A program made the translations under genes and the position numbers. Shown here one piece after another: positions 1 through 7,609 of a stretch of 64,000 nt of DNA (position 1 is its first letter; each line of letters opens with the position of its first letter). Where the stretch lies: positions 20,791,319 through 20,855,318 of the forward strand of contig NC_067206.1 of the NCBI RefSeq assembly GCF_026262505.1. The letters run 5' to 3'. The DNA is from Trichomonas vaginalis G3 (Eukaryota > Parabasalia > Trichomonadida > Trichomonadidae). The notes under the pieces are model-generated. The model had not been told where the DNA came from and searched no databases. It worked only from the letters and a program-made list of their open reading frames with translations.

Positions 1-112
1 ATGCATTAATATATGCATTTGTTCCGTACCGAAAATGAACTTTACAAAAAGTGACATGAAAAGTCTTAATTACATTAAAGCCAAATGTAAACTTCATTGA
101 GAAAAAGCAGTT

Positions 113-1439
113 TTGTCTCGTATTCAACGTAAAATCTTCAAAAGAAGACTAAACAAAAAGTGCTACACTGATAACAAAGATGAATTTCACATGGAACGCG
201 ATGATTCAATAACTGCAGAGTTGCGACATACAATTGCGGAAAATGTATGGACAACCACATGTAATGGTGGAGAACCATCGTATCTTTCAGAGGTCGAATT
301 ACTTGATTTTTATGGTGAAATCAATCAAAGAGCAAAAGGTCTTGCATGTGAAAAGGTAATCGAAGCTTATCAGATTGCCTACGAATTACTGGAGTATAGA
401 TACAGCAGAGCTTTATATCTAGCTGGCCTTGTTCATCCAGACGAATTTCCAACAAGAGGAAAAAGAATTGTTTACTTCGCTAGAAGTATATCTCCCCTCA
501 AGATCATGGTTAAACAGAGTTTGCTCTGATCTCAACATTGAGATCAAAAGCTCAAAAGAAAATGAGGAAAAACGAGCAAAGTACTGTAACACAGCAACAG
601 TTGCTAACTTCTTACATTAATTTCAGTATACGGCAGGAATTGATCCATGGAATAAGTGGAGTATTTATGAAACATCTCTGCTTCATCAAAGCGTTACAAA
701 GTTATCTGCACTGAAAGCAACCCTCCTTTAACCAAAGAAGAGCATGAATTTGTGCTTGTTACTAGTATCTTCCCATATAATTCTGAAGGATACCGGATGA
801 AACCATTTATTATTGTTCCAGGAATATAAAATTGTTCACAGGAACTCCGCTCCGTGAGAGCATTCCTTACAGGACAATCTTATGGATGGATGACAAAGAA
901 GATATGGGATATCTTTAATTTAACTTTTATTATCGAAATCCAGAGATATCGCTCAAGTCTTGATGCTATCACAGCAGCTCAGCATAATATCGTATTCGGT
1001 GATAATCATATCAGCCGAGTAAGTTATTTTACTTGCAAACTTTTGAGTCTCTTCAGAATTGAACTCTTGACATTTCCAGCTTACTGCACAGTAGTTCTCC
1101 AGTTATTTGATGTAGGATGTGCAGCATCTTTGAGATCAAAGAATAACAGGTTAAAATATGTTCCGCTTTACACATATGAGCAAGATAATTTATCAAATAC
1201 CCCAAAACCAAGGTTAAAAATTGTAAGAATTTTAATTGATGCTTGTGATTAAGTCAATGCATCAGTATGGTATTCATCCGTGGAACCCAGATAAAGCCTT
1301 ATCCAACGAATTAACAAACAAAACATCAAACGCAATACCAAATCCCACATATATATTTAATTCTTCTTGCAAAAAATTAACATCTGACGCCGAATTACTT
1401 AAAATTGCGCAATTTGAAGCAATCAAATTCAAACATTAA
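113..1439 (+). pseudogene. Decayed pogo/CENP-B-like transposase (unit 1)
   Basis: Remnant of a DDE_1 (pogo/Tigger/Fot-like) transposase. The first open stretch (113-529; first ATG at 191) holds a helical DNA-binding part containing GEINQRAKGLACEKVIEAYQ. A second frame (429-620) carries SWLNRVCSDLNIEIKSS. A third, about 630-730, contains WNKWSIYETSLL, where this family normally has a DET motif, so the first catalytic Asp appears replaced by Tyr. From about 720 another frame reads GYRMKPFIIVPG, meets a TAA near 826 and continues in the same frame through GWMTKKIWDIF, FGDNHISR (family vDGHxSR, second Asp kept) and LQLFDVG (family LQPfDVG, third Asp kept). A last frame (1236-1439) has YGIHPWNPDKAL, the typical C-terminal motif. 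At least three frame changes and two stops separate the pieces, so no functional protein is made. Domain order is conserved, so this is a nearly full-length fossil. Family assignment is from motifs only. Confidence 0.8.
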
Positions 1440-1675
1440 ATCAAGCACTGATAGTTATTGTAACAAATATTTCGAATTATTTAGATTATTATCCTCCAAA
1501 TACAAAAATTCTCAGCAAAGGGATGAAATTGAGTCAATTTAATGGAGCAAAACGAAGTGAGGTGAAATTCACCACTTTGACACCTCGTATTTTTCAGATA
1601 TATCGATTAATATTGAGTTTTATTGGGATGGAAAACATACTGAAAAACCTGCAATATCAACACCTTTTTATATAA
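1418..1675 (+). pseudogene. 85-residue open frame after the pogo remnant (unit 1)
   Basis: An open frame without an upstream ATG runs from just after a TGA at 1415-1417 to a TAA at 1673-1675. It overlaps the end of the last pogo-like frame by about 20 bp. Its residues (for example NISNYLDYYPPNTKILSKG) look protein-like rather than random. It could be the shifted C-terminal tail of the same transposase or a piece of another gene. I cannot name it. Copies follow the pogo remnant in every unit. Confidence 0.35.
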
Positions 1676-2490
1676 TATTGAATAAATAAAAATTTGTTTT
1701 TATTTTCCAAAAAGATATATGATACATTTTTTTATACAGGTTAAAAACTGTCTAGCTTTTGCTTTTAGTGCTCGACCAGAGGCATACATTGAAAATACAA
1801 TCCTCTCCATGGTTTTTGTGTAGGATCTGATCTTCTCAAAACGATGATATTGACTATTATTATATGAATTGAATGTATTTATGAATATTTCGAAATTTTA
1901 ATATAAATAATTTATTAAAAATAAAAATTGAACGTAAGTACAAAAAATATAATTTGAAAGCAAATTAAAAATTAACGATACGATAATTTGGAACTTTTAC
2001 CTTTTGCCAATAAATATAAAAATAAAATTTTGGGAATTGGAACTTAAGAGTAGAGAGACCTTTGTTGATATGTATGAGGCTATGTATTTATGTGTAGATC
2101 TGAGTAAGCTTGGTTATCATATAGCGGTTTCTGATGAAATTGAGAACCTCGGAGACCCAAGACCTTTGTTGATATGTATGAGGCTATGTATTTGTGCGTA
2201 GTCATTAAACCCATTCTTGCAAATTAGAATATTATTTTATTTGTTATATTGAGCTTTCTTCCTGATAATTTGCATATCTTCAAAATCATTAAAGTAAGTA
2301 AAATCAGTTGTTTTTTCGGTGATTAATCTTAATTCTTCGCATTATATTTCTTTTTTTTGAAAAATCTTACTGTTTGGGGAAATTCTCTTTGCGAAATCTG
2401 TTGGCCTGAGGATTATCTGGTTGAATAAAAATATGTTCAATTCCCCTTTCGCATAATAATTAATGAAATTGTGTTTTATTTTCGAGAGTG
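1676..2490. other. AT-rich spacer with a 42-bp direct repeat (unit 1)
   Basis: No convincing gene. A short open frame ending near 1827 reads CLAFAFSARPEAYIENTILS and may be a crumb of coding DNA. At 2056-2097 and 2160-2201 a 42-bp segment is repeated directly with two differences, 104 bp apart; it makes up most of the 65-residue open frame there, which is therefore probably not a gene. Equivalent direct repeats begin at 10836, 19861, 29008, 37912, 46695, 55477 and 60832. Confidence 0.6.
2056..2201 (+). repeat. 42-bp direct repeat pair
   Basis: Two copies (2056-2097 and 2160-2201) starting AGACCTTTGTTGATATGTAT, differing at two positions near the 3' end. Origin unknown; a small tandem duplication is the simplest reading. 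Confidence 0.8.
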
Positions 2491-2794
2491 TGCAAAACGT
2501 TCCCACTTCTTGAGAGGTACGTTTTGCAAATTTTTTTCTTTCATACATAGAAGATTTTTGGAAGATGATTGATCTCTACATGATATTATATCATATTTCT
2601 ACATTGAGTCCTTAACAATATTAAATTGCAGGGTTTTCAAATCAAAAAACTAACTTTCGCTCTTTCAGGTCAAATCAGCAAGGCTCTTCTATATAGGTGT
2701 TGGATATATTATCAAACTGAAATGAAACTTTCCAGAGATGTCCATAAAATTATTTTGCAAAACATCCCTCTCAAAAAGTGGGAACGTTTTTGCA
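2491..2794. mobile_element. 304-bp fold-back / MITE-like element (unit 1)
   Basis: The two ends, 2491-2530 and 2754-2794, are about 40-bp inverted copies of each other with a handful of differences. Each end is itself partly palindromic: it opens with TGCAAAACG and closes with CGTTTTGCA. The core carries no recognised gene; the 92-residue open frame at 2626-2904 starts at TTG and crosses the right end, so it is probably spurious. Size, terminal inverted repeats and lack of coding fit a small non-autonomous DNA transposon, but no target duplication is obvious. Other copies: 11271-11574, 20296-20599, 29443-29746, 38347-38650, 47130-47433, 55912-56215, 61266-61569. Confidence 0.55.
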
Positions 2795-3443
2795 ATTTTT
2801 CTTTATTTTTTGTACCATTATCGGTCCATAGAGCGAAATGGGGACCAGGTATTGTGCTTAATGCACGTTTGAGTACATTTGTTGTATACTCTGCAGTTTT
2901 CTGAGAAAAAGATTATGAGTGATCTCGTTTTTTCTTAAAGTCATTTTTTTCTTATCAAAAAAAATTAAAATTACGTAAAACTATGACAAAATTACGTAAT
3001 TCACAATTTTAATGCTGAAAAATAGGAATATAAGCTTATAATACTACAGGTAGATTGAGCATCGATGCGCGCTAATGCCAACATGATTAATTTGAGTCGG
3101 TTTTATATATTATTGGAAATTAATCACAAATTGTCCATGAATATAAGTTATATTCTTCGATATTATGAGTTAATGAAGGCTACAATATTTGTAATCATGA
3201 TTGGCTAGTTAAAATCTATTAGAATAAAAGAAATTGTAATTTAATAATATTGAATTGACATTTTAAATAATTTGAGGTCTAATCCATTATGAGTATGGTT
3301 ATTACAGGTCACTTATTATTATTCTTTGATATACAAAGAGTTAAAACGATTTGGTAATGAGATATTGTAGAAAATAAAAATAACTGTAATCTATTGAAAC
3401 TGATAAAAAAAATTAAATCCATTTATTTTTTATTCATATGTTA
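2795..3443. other. AT-rich non-coding spacer (unit 1)
   Basis: No open frame with protein-like character. Small palindromes are present (ATTACGTAAT near 2993, GCATCGATGC near 3060, GAATATAA/TTATATTC near 3140) but nothing that identifies a function. Confidence 0.6.
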
Positions 3444-3791
3444 TTATTGATGAGAATTAGATTCATTTAAAATTGAATACATATTTTTGAGAGAGTCAAA
3501 AATTTCAGGATCGATTTCATCTTCGCATTCATCCAAATATATTCTAAGCTCGGAATTTTCAAATGCATTCAAAATATTGGCAAAGTTTTCTTTACAAGAA
3601 GAGTTAAATAAAATTTCTTGTAAACAATTAATAATAAATTTTGGGTTAAATTCAACAAAATCCGAAAGAATTTCAAACACCTTTTCAAATTTGTCATTAA
3701 ATATCGAAAGGGATATTGAATCTTTTATGATAATAGCGATGAGGATATTTATCAAAATTTCCTTATTTTTGAAGAGTGCGGGATAAATTTG
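3444..3791 (-). pseudogene. 3' fragment of a helical-repeat-like protein gene (unit 1)
   Basis: Open for 115 codons on the minus strand, from just inside a stop at 3792-3794 to a TAA at 3444-3446, with no ATG that could start it. The protein is rich in Ile, Leu, Asn, Glu and Phe, with a helical pattern (FEKVFEILSDFVEFNPKFII, then ENFANILNAFENSELRIYLD) and an acidic C-terminus. This resembles the C-terminal end of armadillo/HEAT-like or other alpha-helical parabasalid proteins, but I see no diagnostic motif. The open frame ends abruptly close to the start of the hairpin island, suggesting the rest of the gene was lost. The antisense 99-residue frame over it is a shadow. Function unknown. Confidence 0.45.
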
Positions 3792-3898
3792 TCAAGTGTC
3801 ACTTTTCAATAACCTTAAATTACGCTGTTCTAATTTTTTAAAAAATAACCTTAAATTATATTTGAAGAAATTATGTCTATGATATATGTTTTATTCTA

Positions 3899-3941
3899 GA
3901 ATCTTGGAGTTTTCATGCACTACACAAGAGCTCCAAGGTTC
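3899..3941. repeat. Hairpin H1 of the island (11-bp arms)
   Basis: Arms 3899-3909 and 3931-3941 pair over 11 bp with one T/G opposition, which would be a G-U wobble in plus-strand RNA. First of the hairpin series. Confidence 0.65.
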
Positions 3942-3974
3942 CAAGAGTGAATGCTCAATAGCAATTATAGAGAT

Positions 3975-4038
3975 GTACCTTTTCAAAATGACTTTTACTG
4001 ATTAAATTTAATCAATAGAAGACATTTTGAAAAGGTAC
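3975..4038. repeat. Hairpin H2 (16-bp perfect arms, palindromic loop)
   Basis: Arms 3975-3990 and 4023-4038 (left arm GTACCTTTTCAAAATG) are perfect inverted copies. The 32-nt loop contains a perfect 16-bp palindrome, TGATTAAATTTAATCA, at 3999-4014, giving a hairpin within a hairpin. Pairing resumes outside the arms around a small bulge (CAATTATAGAG against CTCTACAATT). Confidence 0.9.
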
Positions 4039-4055
4039 CTCTACAATTAGATATA

Positions 4056-4106
4056 CAAGAGATTCAAAGCTTCATTTCAGATAGATTTGAAACTTTGAAA
4101 CTCTTG
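4056..4106. repeat. Hairpin H3 (14-bp arms)
   Basis: Arms CAAGAGATTCAAAG (4056-4069) and CTTTGAAACTCTTG (4093-4106) pair with one mismatch over a 23-nt loop. Confidence 0.8.
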
Positions 4107-4135
4107 GTAGATTTTGAGTGAATGCTGACAATCAT

Positions 4136-4172
4136 CTTTGAGAAGGTTTTCTTAAAGAAAACCTTCTCAAAG
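4136..4172. repeat. Palindrome H4 (18-bp perfect arms, 1-nt centre)
   Basis: Arms 4136-4153 (CTTTGAGAAGGTTTTCTT) and 4155-4172 are exact inverted copies around a single A. It ends seven bases before the minisatellite. Unit 3 has lost one base near the centre; the other copies keep it intact. Confidence 0.9.
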
Positions 4173-4178
4173 AGGTTT

Positions 4179-4597
4179 CTCAGGAGCCCTGAGGCTCCCT
4201 TTCGTAATGATTGGGAGCCTTGGGGCTCCTGAGACGAAGAATGGCTTCGCCGAATCTTTGATCAGCAGAGGCCAAATGAAAAGGCCTCTACTGATGGATT
4301 CTCAGGAGCCCTGAGGCTCCCTTTCGTAATGATTGGGAGCCTTGGGGCTCCTGAGACGAAGAATGGCTTCGCCGAATCTTTGATCAGCAGAGGCCAAATG
4401 AAAAGGCCTCTGCTGATGGATTCTCAGGAGCCCTGAGGCTCCCTTTCGTAATGATTGGGAGCCTTGGGGCTCCTGAGACGAAGAATGGCTTCGCCGAATC
4501 TTTGATCAGCAGAGGCCAAATGAAAAGGCCTCTGCTGATGGATTCTCAGGAGCCCTGAGGCTCCCTTTCGTAATGATTGGGAGCCTTGGGGCTCCTG
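4179..4597 (+). repeat. 122-bp hairpin minisatellite, 4 modules (unit 1)
   Basis: Period exactly 122 bp (starts 4179, 4301, 4423, 4545); the last module is cut after 53 bp. Each full period holds two strong stems. Stem A has 21-bp arms (4179-4199 and 4213-4233) around a 13-nt loop, with only two adjacent T/G oppositions, both G-U pairs in plus-strand RNA. Stem B has 13-bp arms (ATCAGCAGAGGCC, 4261-4273, and 4283-4295) around AAATGAAAA. Stem B's right arm exists as an A variant (one mismatch) or a G variant (perfect). Order here is A-G-G. A small CGAAG/CTTCG stem lies between A and B. Much richer in GC than its surroundings. The 122-bp period is not a multiple of three, so it is not coding. 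Confidence 0.95.
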
Positions 4598-4624
4598 CAG
4601 CAGAGTATCGCTCCGCTCCATTAA

Positions 4625-4653
4625 TTTTTTTTAAAAAAAAGTGCCGTGTGGCA
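4625..4653. repeat. T8A8 palindrome plus small TGCC/GGCA stem
   Basis: Eight T followed by eight A at 4625-4640, then TGCC-GTGT-GGCA at 4642-4653. Both lie between the minisatellite and the next hairpins. Confidence 0.6.
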
Positions 4654-4755
4654 AATTTGTCCTGTTCCCTCTCCTAACACATAACTCCACAACTACCCAA
4701 GTACTATATTGCCACTCCTTCCCGCATTGCATTTGAGAAACATTAAAAGTGGCGA

Positions 4756-4767
4756 CAAGTGCACTTG
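4756..4767. repeat. Palindrome H5 (CAAGTGCACTTG)
   Basis: Perfect 12-bp palindrome, with weaker pairing outside it (TGGC on the left, GCCA on the right). Confidence 0.6.
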
Positions 4768-4780
4768 CCATGGCATATTG

Positions 4781-4828
4781 TTGCGCGTATATACTACTTC
4801 TAATGAAAGAAGCAGTATATACGCGCAA
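4781..4828. repeat. Hairpin H6 (21-bp arms, 6-nt loop)
   Basis: Arms 4781-4801 and 4808-4828 (left arm begins TTGCGCGTATATACT) pair with a single A/C opposition, which becomes U-G in minus-strand RNA. The GC-alternating arm differs strongly in composition from the AT-rich background. Confidence 0.9.
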
Positions 4829-4848
4829 TTCGAGTGAGATTGCAGCAG

Positions 4849-4899
4849 AAAGTCGAGAAGAGAGCCCTTTCTTAAGGTTAGGACTCCCTTCTCGACTTT
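4849..4899. repeat. Hairpin H7 (19-bp arms)
   Basis: Arms 4849-4867 and 4881-4899: the outer 12 bp (AAAGTCGAGAAG) are perfect and the inner part has two A/C oppositions, again wobble-compatible only in minus-strand RNA. Loop of 13 nt. The protease fragment opens 20 bp further on. Confidence 0.85.
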
Positions 4900-4918
4900 A
4901 TTATACAATGAAATATAA

Positions 4919-5149
4919 ATCATAGTATATTTTTGTCACTTTTCACATCGTATTACCCCGATAGAAACAAAACAAAACGACTTTCTTGATATATCAATAA
5001 ATGGCACGGATAATTTATTGGATGCATTGGAAAAATATTTTAATACATATCCTATTGAGCAAAATCGATTTCAAAAAGATGAAATATTAGAATGGCCCAA
5101 GTATTTAATCATACAATTAAACTTTCGTAAGACGAAATGGTGGAAGTGA
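4919..5149 (+). pseudogene. Ubiquitin-specific protease (C19) fragment (unit 1)
   Basis: An open frame of 76 codons with no ATG start, from after a TAA at 4916-4918 to a TGA at 5147-5149. It reads DFLDISINGTDNLLDALEKY followed by a partner-like stretch and WPKYLIIQLNF. This matches the middle of USP catalytic domains: a short Cys-containing piece (FCHFSHRITPIE), then 'F.dl.l.i....sl.eaLe.yf', then 'P..LiiqLkRF'. The box with the catalytic Cys and the box with the catalytic His are both absent, so this is only an internal fragment and cannot be an active deubiquitinase. It begins straight after hairpin H7, and its last 24 bp recur inverted at 8149-8172. Probably a captured or interrupted host gene. 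Family call is from motif pattern alone. Confidence 0.6.
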
Positions 5150-5357
5150 AGTGATGTTGAAACCTTGATATTTCCTCGAAATTTCTACAAAACATATATT
5201 AGACATAAAGCATATATCTTATTTTATTAAGAATGTTGAATAATAATATTATTAAATATTAAGCTTTAAAAAAGCTAATTAAATTCAAAAATGAATATAT
5301 ATTATTATTGGATAAATATTAATCAGAACAAATGATTTTTTTTTAATGCTATGTAAT
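5150..5357. other. AT-rich spacer before the integrase element (unit 1)
   Basis: About 200 bp, very AT-rich, no gene. Holds small palindromes (AATAATATTATT, and AGCTTT/AAAGCT). Confidence 0.6.
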
Positions 5358-5521
5358 AAACAGAAATTCATCAAAAGTGACAGCTCTCAATTTTTGACAT
5401 TTGTAAATTCTAAATTGAATGAGAAAAATGAAATAACACTAAGCATAATACAATATTCTAGATTTAATTATAATTAGGAAAAAGTTAGTTTTGAGAGTAC
5501 TTTTCATAGGCATATAGAATG

Positions 5522-5973
5522 AAATCTTCTGAAAAATAATATCACATAAACTCATATTATTTTCTAATATATAACTATTTTATATAAAAATCAAATTCAA
5601 TGATCTTAAAAGCGAAGGATAAACCTCAAAATTTACGAATATAATGAGTGGGAATATAATGCTTATCTATCATAAAACCATATGAAATATCAATTTTTGC
5701 TTTACGCCTAATTTTTGACGACAATTAGCAAAAAATGTTAAATGTTAACACTCAGTCCATTTGAATATGAAAAATAAAATTGACTTTGATTAAATGTTTT
5801 TATTTATCATGCAATTCTTCTTGCGACCAAAGATTTGAATAAAAGTTCAAAAAATAAGATAGCTTAAAAATAATATACGGTAGTGTTTACTAATAGATGA
5901 ATAGTATATAAATTCTATTAAAATGGATTTGATCCAAAAAATATATAAAATTTGATCATAAATAAAATCGTTT
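5522..5973 (+). repeat. Left long inverted repeat of integrase element, copy 1
   Basis: Reverse complement of 7157-7609 with only a few differences, among them AAAAGTTC here against AAAATTTC in the complement of the right arm. Outer edge begins AAATCTTCTGAAAAATAATA. The inner edge ends about 100 bp before the integrase ATG, so the promoter region lies mostly between the arm and the gene. Confidence 0.95.
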
Positions 5974-6049
5974 TAAATTACTTCTTCATTTAAATTATAA
6001 CAATTATTTTTGATTTTTATTTATCATCCACATTCAAATTTGAATCTTA

Positions 6050-6054
6050 TCACA
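6050..6054 (+). promoter_or_regulatory. Initiator-like TCACA before the integrase
   Basis: TCACA with its A at 6052, 20 nt upstream of the ATG at 6072. It fits the parabasalid initiator consensus TCA(+1)Y(W), which usually lies close to the start codon. Present at the same distance in all six integrase copies. A five-base match can occur by chance. Confidence 0.45.
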
Positions 6055-6071
6055 AAAGAAGGACCACTTTT

Positions 6072-7133
6072 ATGACTACTGCCAAATCTATAAACAGAGA
6101 ATGGCTATTTGAAGCTAAAAGAAGAATAGAAGAAGGTGAATATTACAAAAGTGTGGGAAAGGAAGTTGAATTGGAAAATGGTAAAATTAAATTGAATGTT
6201 GCCGAAAATACAATAAGAAGAGCATTTCAACTTCAAGAAATCGAATTACCAAAAGTTAGTCGCGGCAGAAAACCAAATCCACCAACATTTGAACAAAAAC
6301 AATTAATTAATTCTTGTGTTTCACAATATAAAGGAGGAATTTCAAAAACTTATTTATTGATTAAAAGGTTTCAAAATATTGTTCAAAATCCCGATTGTGA
6401 GAAAGAAAAAGAAGAAATTGCAAAAGAATTTGAAAATATAGAAGATTTGACAAAAGATCAAATTTTTGACAATTTACAAAAAATAAAGCCTCATCAAGTG
6501 GAAAAATTTATGATGGAATCAGGTTTATCTTCAAAAAGAGATTACAAACCAGCAGATCCACCTACCAAATATCGTGCCATATCAAAGAATTTGATATGGC
6601 ACTGCGATATTCATTACCTTCACGGTAATGTTTCTTTTCCATTCTTTGCCATATTGAATGATATGACACGTAAAGTTCTCAAAACTAAATTATTGAAAAA
6701 CAAGTCTTCCAACTCAACAGCGAATATTTTAAGAAAACTTTTAGAGGAGTTTATCCCTTACTGCATCTGGACCGATAACGGCGGTGAAAACCGCGGTGAA
6801 TTCGGCCAGGTTATGCAGGAAAACGGAATAGTTTGGAAGCACACCTTGCCGTATATGCCAAGACAGAACGGCAAGGTGGAGCGCCTGTGGCCAAGCTTAG
6901 AAAAGTTTTTGCCAGACGAGTTGGATGATATTCAACAAATCAAGGACTCAGTTCAGCAGTTCATTGAAAAATACAACAATACACCACATTTATCTCTCGA
7001 TATTAATCCAAAAACGAATAGTAATTACACTCCTAACGAATTATTCGAAGTTTCAAAATTTTGGTACGAGCCAGAAATGCAAAAATGGGAGTTATATATC
7101 AAAGAGGAATGGGTTTTAGCAAAATTTGAATAA
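6072..7133 (+). CDS. DDE integrase/transposase, copy 1 (353 aa, intact)
   Basis: Likely catalyses strand transfer of the surrounding element. Residues 1-80 are basic and helical (NREWLFEAKRRIEEGEYYKS) and include VAENTIRRAFQLQEIE, a possible DNA-binding helix-turn-helix, followed by a basic RGRKPNPP linker. The rve-type catalytic core gives D179 (IWHCDIHYLHG), D235 (WTDNGGENRGEF) and E270 (PRQNGKVERLW), with 34 residues between the last two. The motif TLPYMPRQNGKVER is typical of integrase core domains. The C-terminus (KYNNTPHLSLDINPKTNSNY then TPNELF) matches the tail of such enzymes. I see no HHCC zinc finger and no chromodomain. The start is the only ATG before the first conserved block and follows an initiator-like motif; a TAAA lies 12 nt after the stop (7145-7148), like a parabasalid polyadenylation signal. 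Four short perfect inverted repeats lie inside the core coding sequence. Expression is unproven. Confidence 0.85.
   Translation: MTTAKSINREWLFEAKRRIEEGEYYKSVGKEVELENGKIKLNVAENTIRRAFQLQEIELPKVSRGRKPNPPTFEQKQLINSCVSQYKGGISKTYLLIKRFQNIVQNPDCEKEKEEIAKEFENIEDLTKDQIFDNLQKIKPHQVEKFMMESGLSSKRDYKPADPPTKYRAISKNLIWHCDIHYLHGNVSFPFFAILNDMTRKVLKTKLLKNKSSNSTANILRKLLEEFIPYCIWTDNGGENRGEFGQVMQENGIVWKHTLPYMPRQNGKVERLWPSLEKFLPDELDDIQQIKDSVQQFIEKYNNTPHLSLDINPKTNSNYTPNELFEVSKFWYEPEMQKWELYIKEEWVLAKFE
6574..6878. repeat. Four short hairpins inside the integrase coding sequence
   Basis: Perfect inverted repeats at 6574-6586/6590-6602 (13 bp, 3-nt loop, ending four bases before the D179 codon), 6612-6618/6624-6630 (7 bp), 6781-6785/6790-6794 (GCGGT-GAAA-ACCGC) and 6842-6852/6868-6878 (11 bp, CACCTTGCCGT). 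About 6760-6890 is also visibly richer in GC than the rest of the gene. Same arrangement in the other intact copies. Confidence 0.75.
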
Positions 7134-7156
7134 TTACATCATTTTAAATGACTTCT

Positions 7157-7609
7157 AAACAATTTTATTTATGATCAAATTTTATATATCTTTTTGGATC
7201 AAATCCATTTTAATAGAATTTATATACTATTCATCTATTAGTAAACACTACCGTATATTATTTTTAAGCTATCTTATTTTTTGAAATTTTATTCAAATCT
7301 TTGGTCGCAAGAAGAATTGCATGATAAATAAAAACATTTAATCAAAGTCAATTTTATTTTTCATATTCAAATGGACTGAGTGTTAACATTTAACATTTTT
7401 TGCTAATTGTCGTCAAAAATTAGGCGTAAAGCAAAAATTGATATTTCATATGGTTTTATGATAGATAAGCATTATATTCCCACTCATTATATTCGTAAAT
7501 TTTGAGGTTTATCCTTCGCTTTTAAGATCATTGAATTTGATTTTTATATAAAATAGTTATATATTAGAAAATAATATGAGTTTATGTGATATTATTTTTC
7601 AGAAGATTT
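7157..7609 (-). repeat. Right long inverted repeat of integrase element, copy 1
   Basis: Mirror of 5522-5973. Its inner edge starts 24 bp after the integrase stop codon. A transcript reading through both arms would fold into a stem of roughly 450 bp. Confidence 0.95.

Noticed and set aside
2342-2904. Frames of 68 (minus) and 92 (plus) residues
   Set aside because: Both cross the inverted ends of the fold-back element, and the 92-residue frame starts at TTG; no recognisable domain.
3487-3786. Plus-strand 99-residue frame
   Set aside because: Antisense shadow of the minus-strand helical fragment; serine-rich composition typical of the complement of such sequence.
4179-4597. CRISPR array
   Set aside because: Repeats are contiguous 122-bp modules with no unique spacers, in DNA that looks eukaryotic.
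4424-4621. Minus-strand 65-residue open frame over the minisatellite
   Set aside because: It is a reading of the hairpin repeats; the 122-bp period shifts frame in each copy, so a conserved protein repeat is impossible. The same applies to the other units.
4631-4923. Minus-strand frames of 65 and 76 residues downstream of the minisatellite
   Set aside because: They overlap each other in different frames and run through hairpins H5-H7; no protein-like motif.
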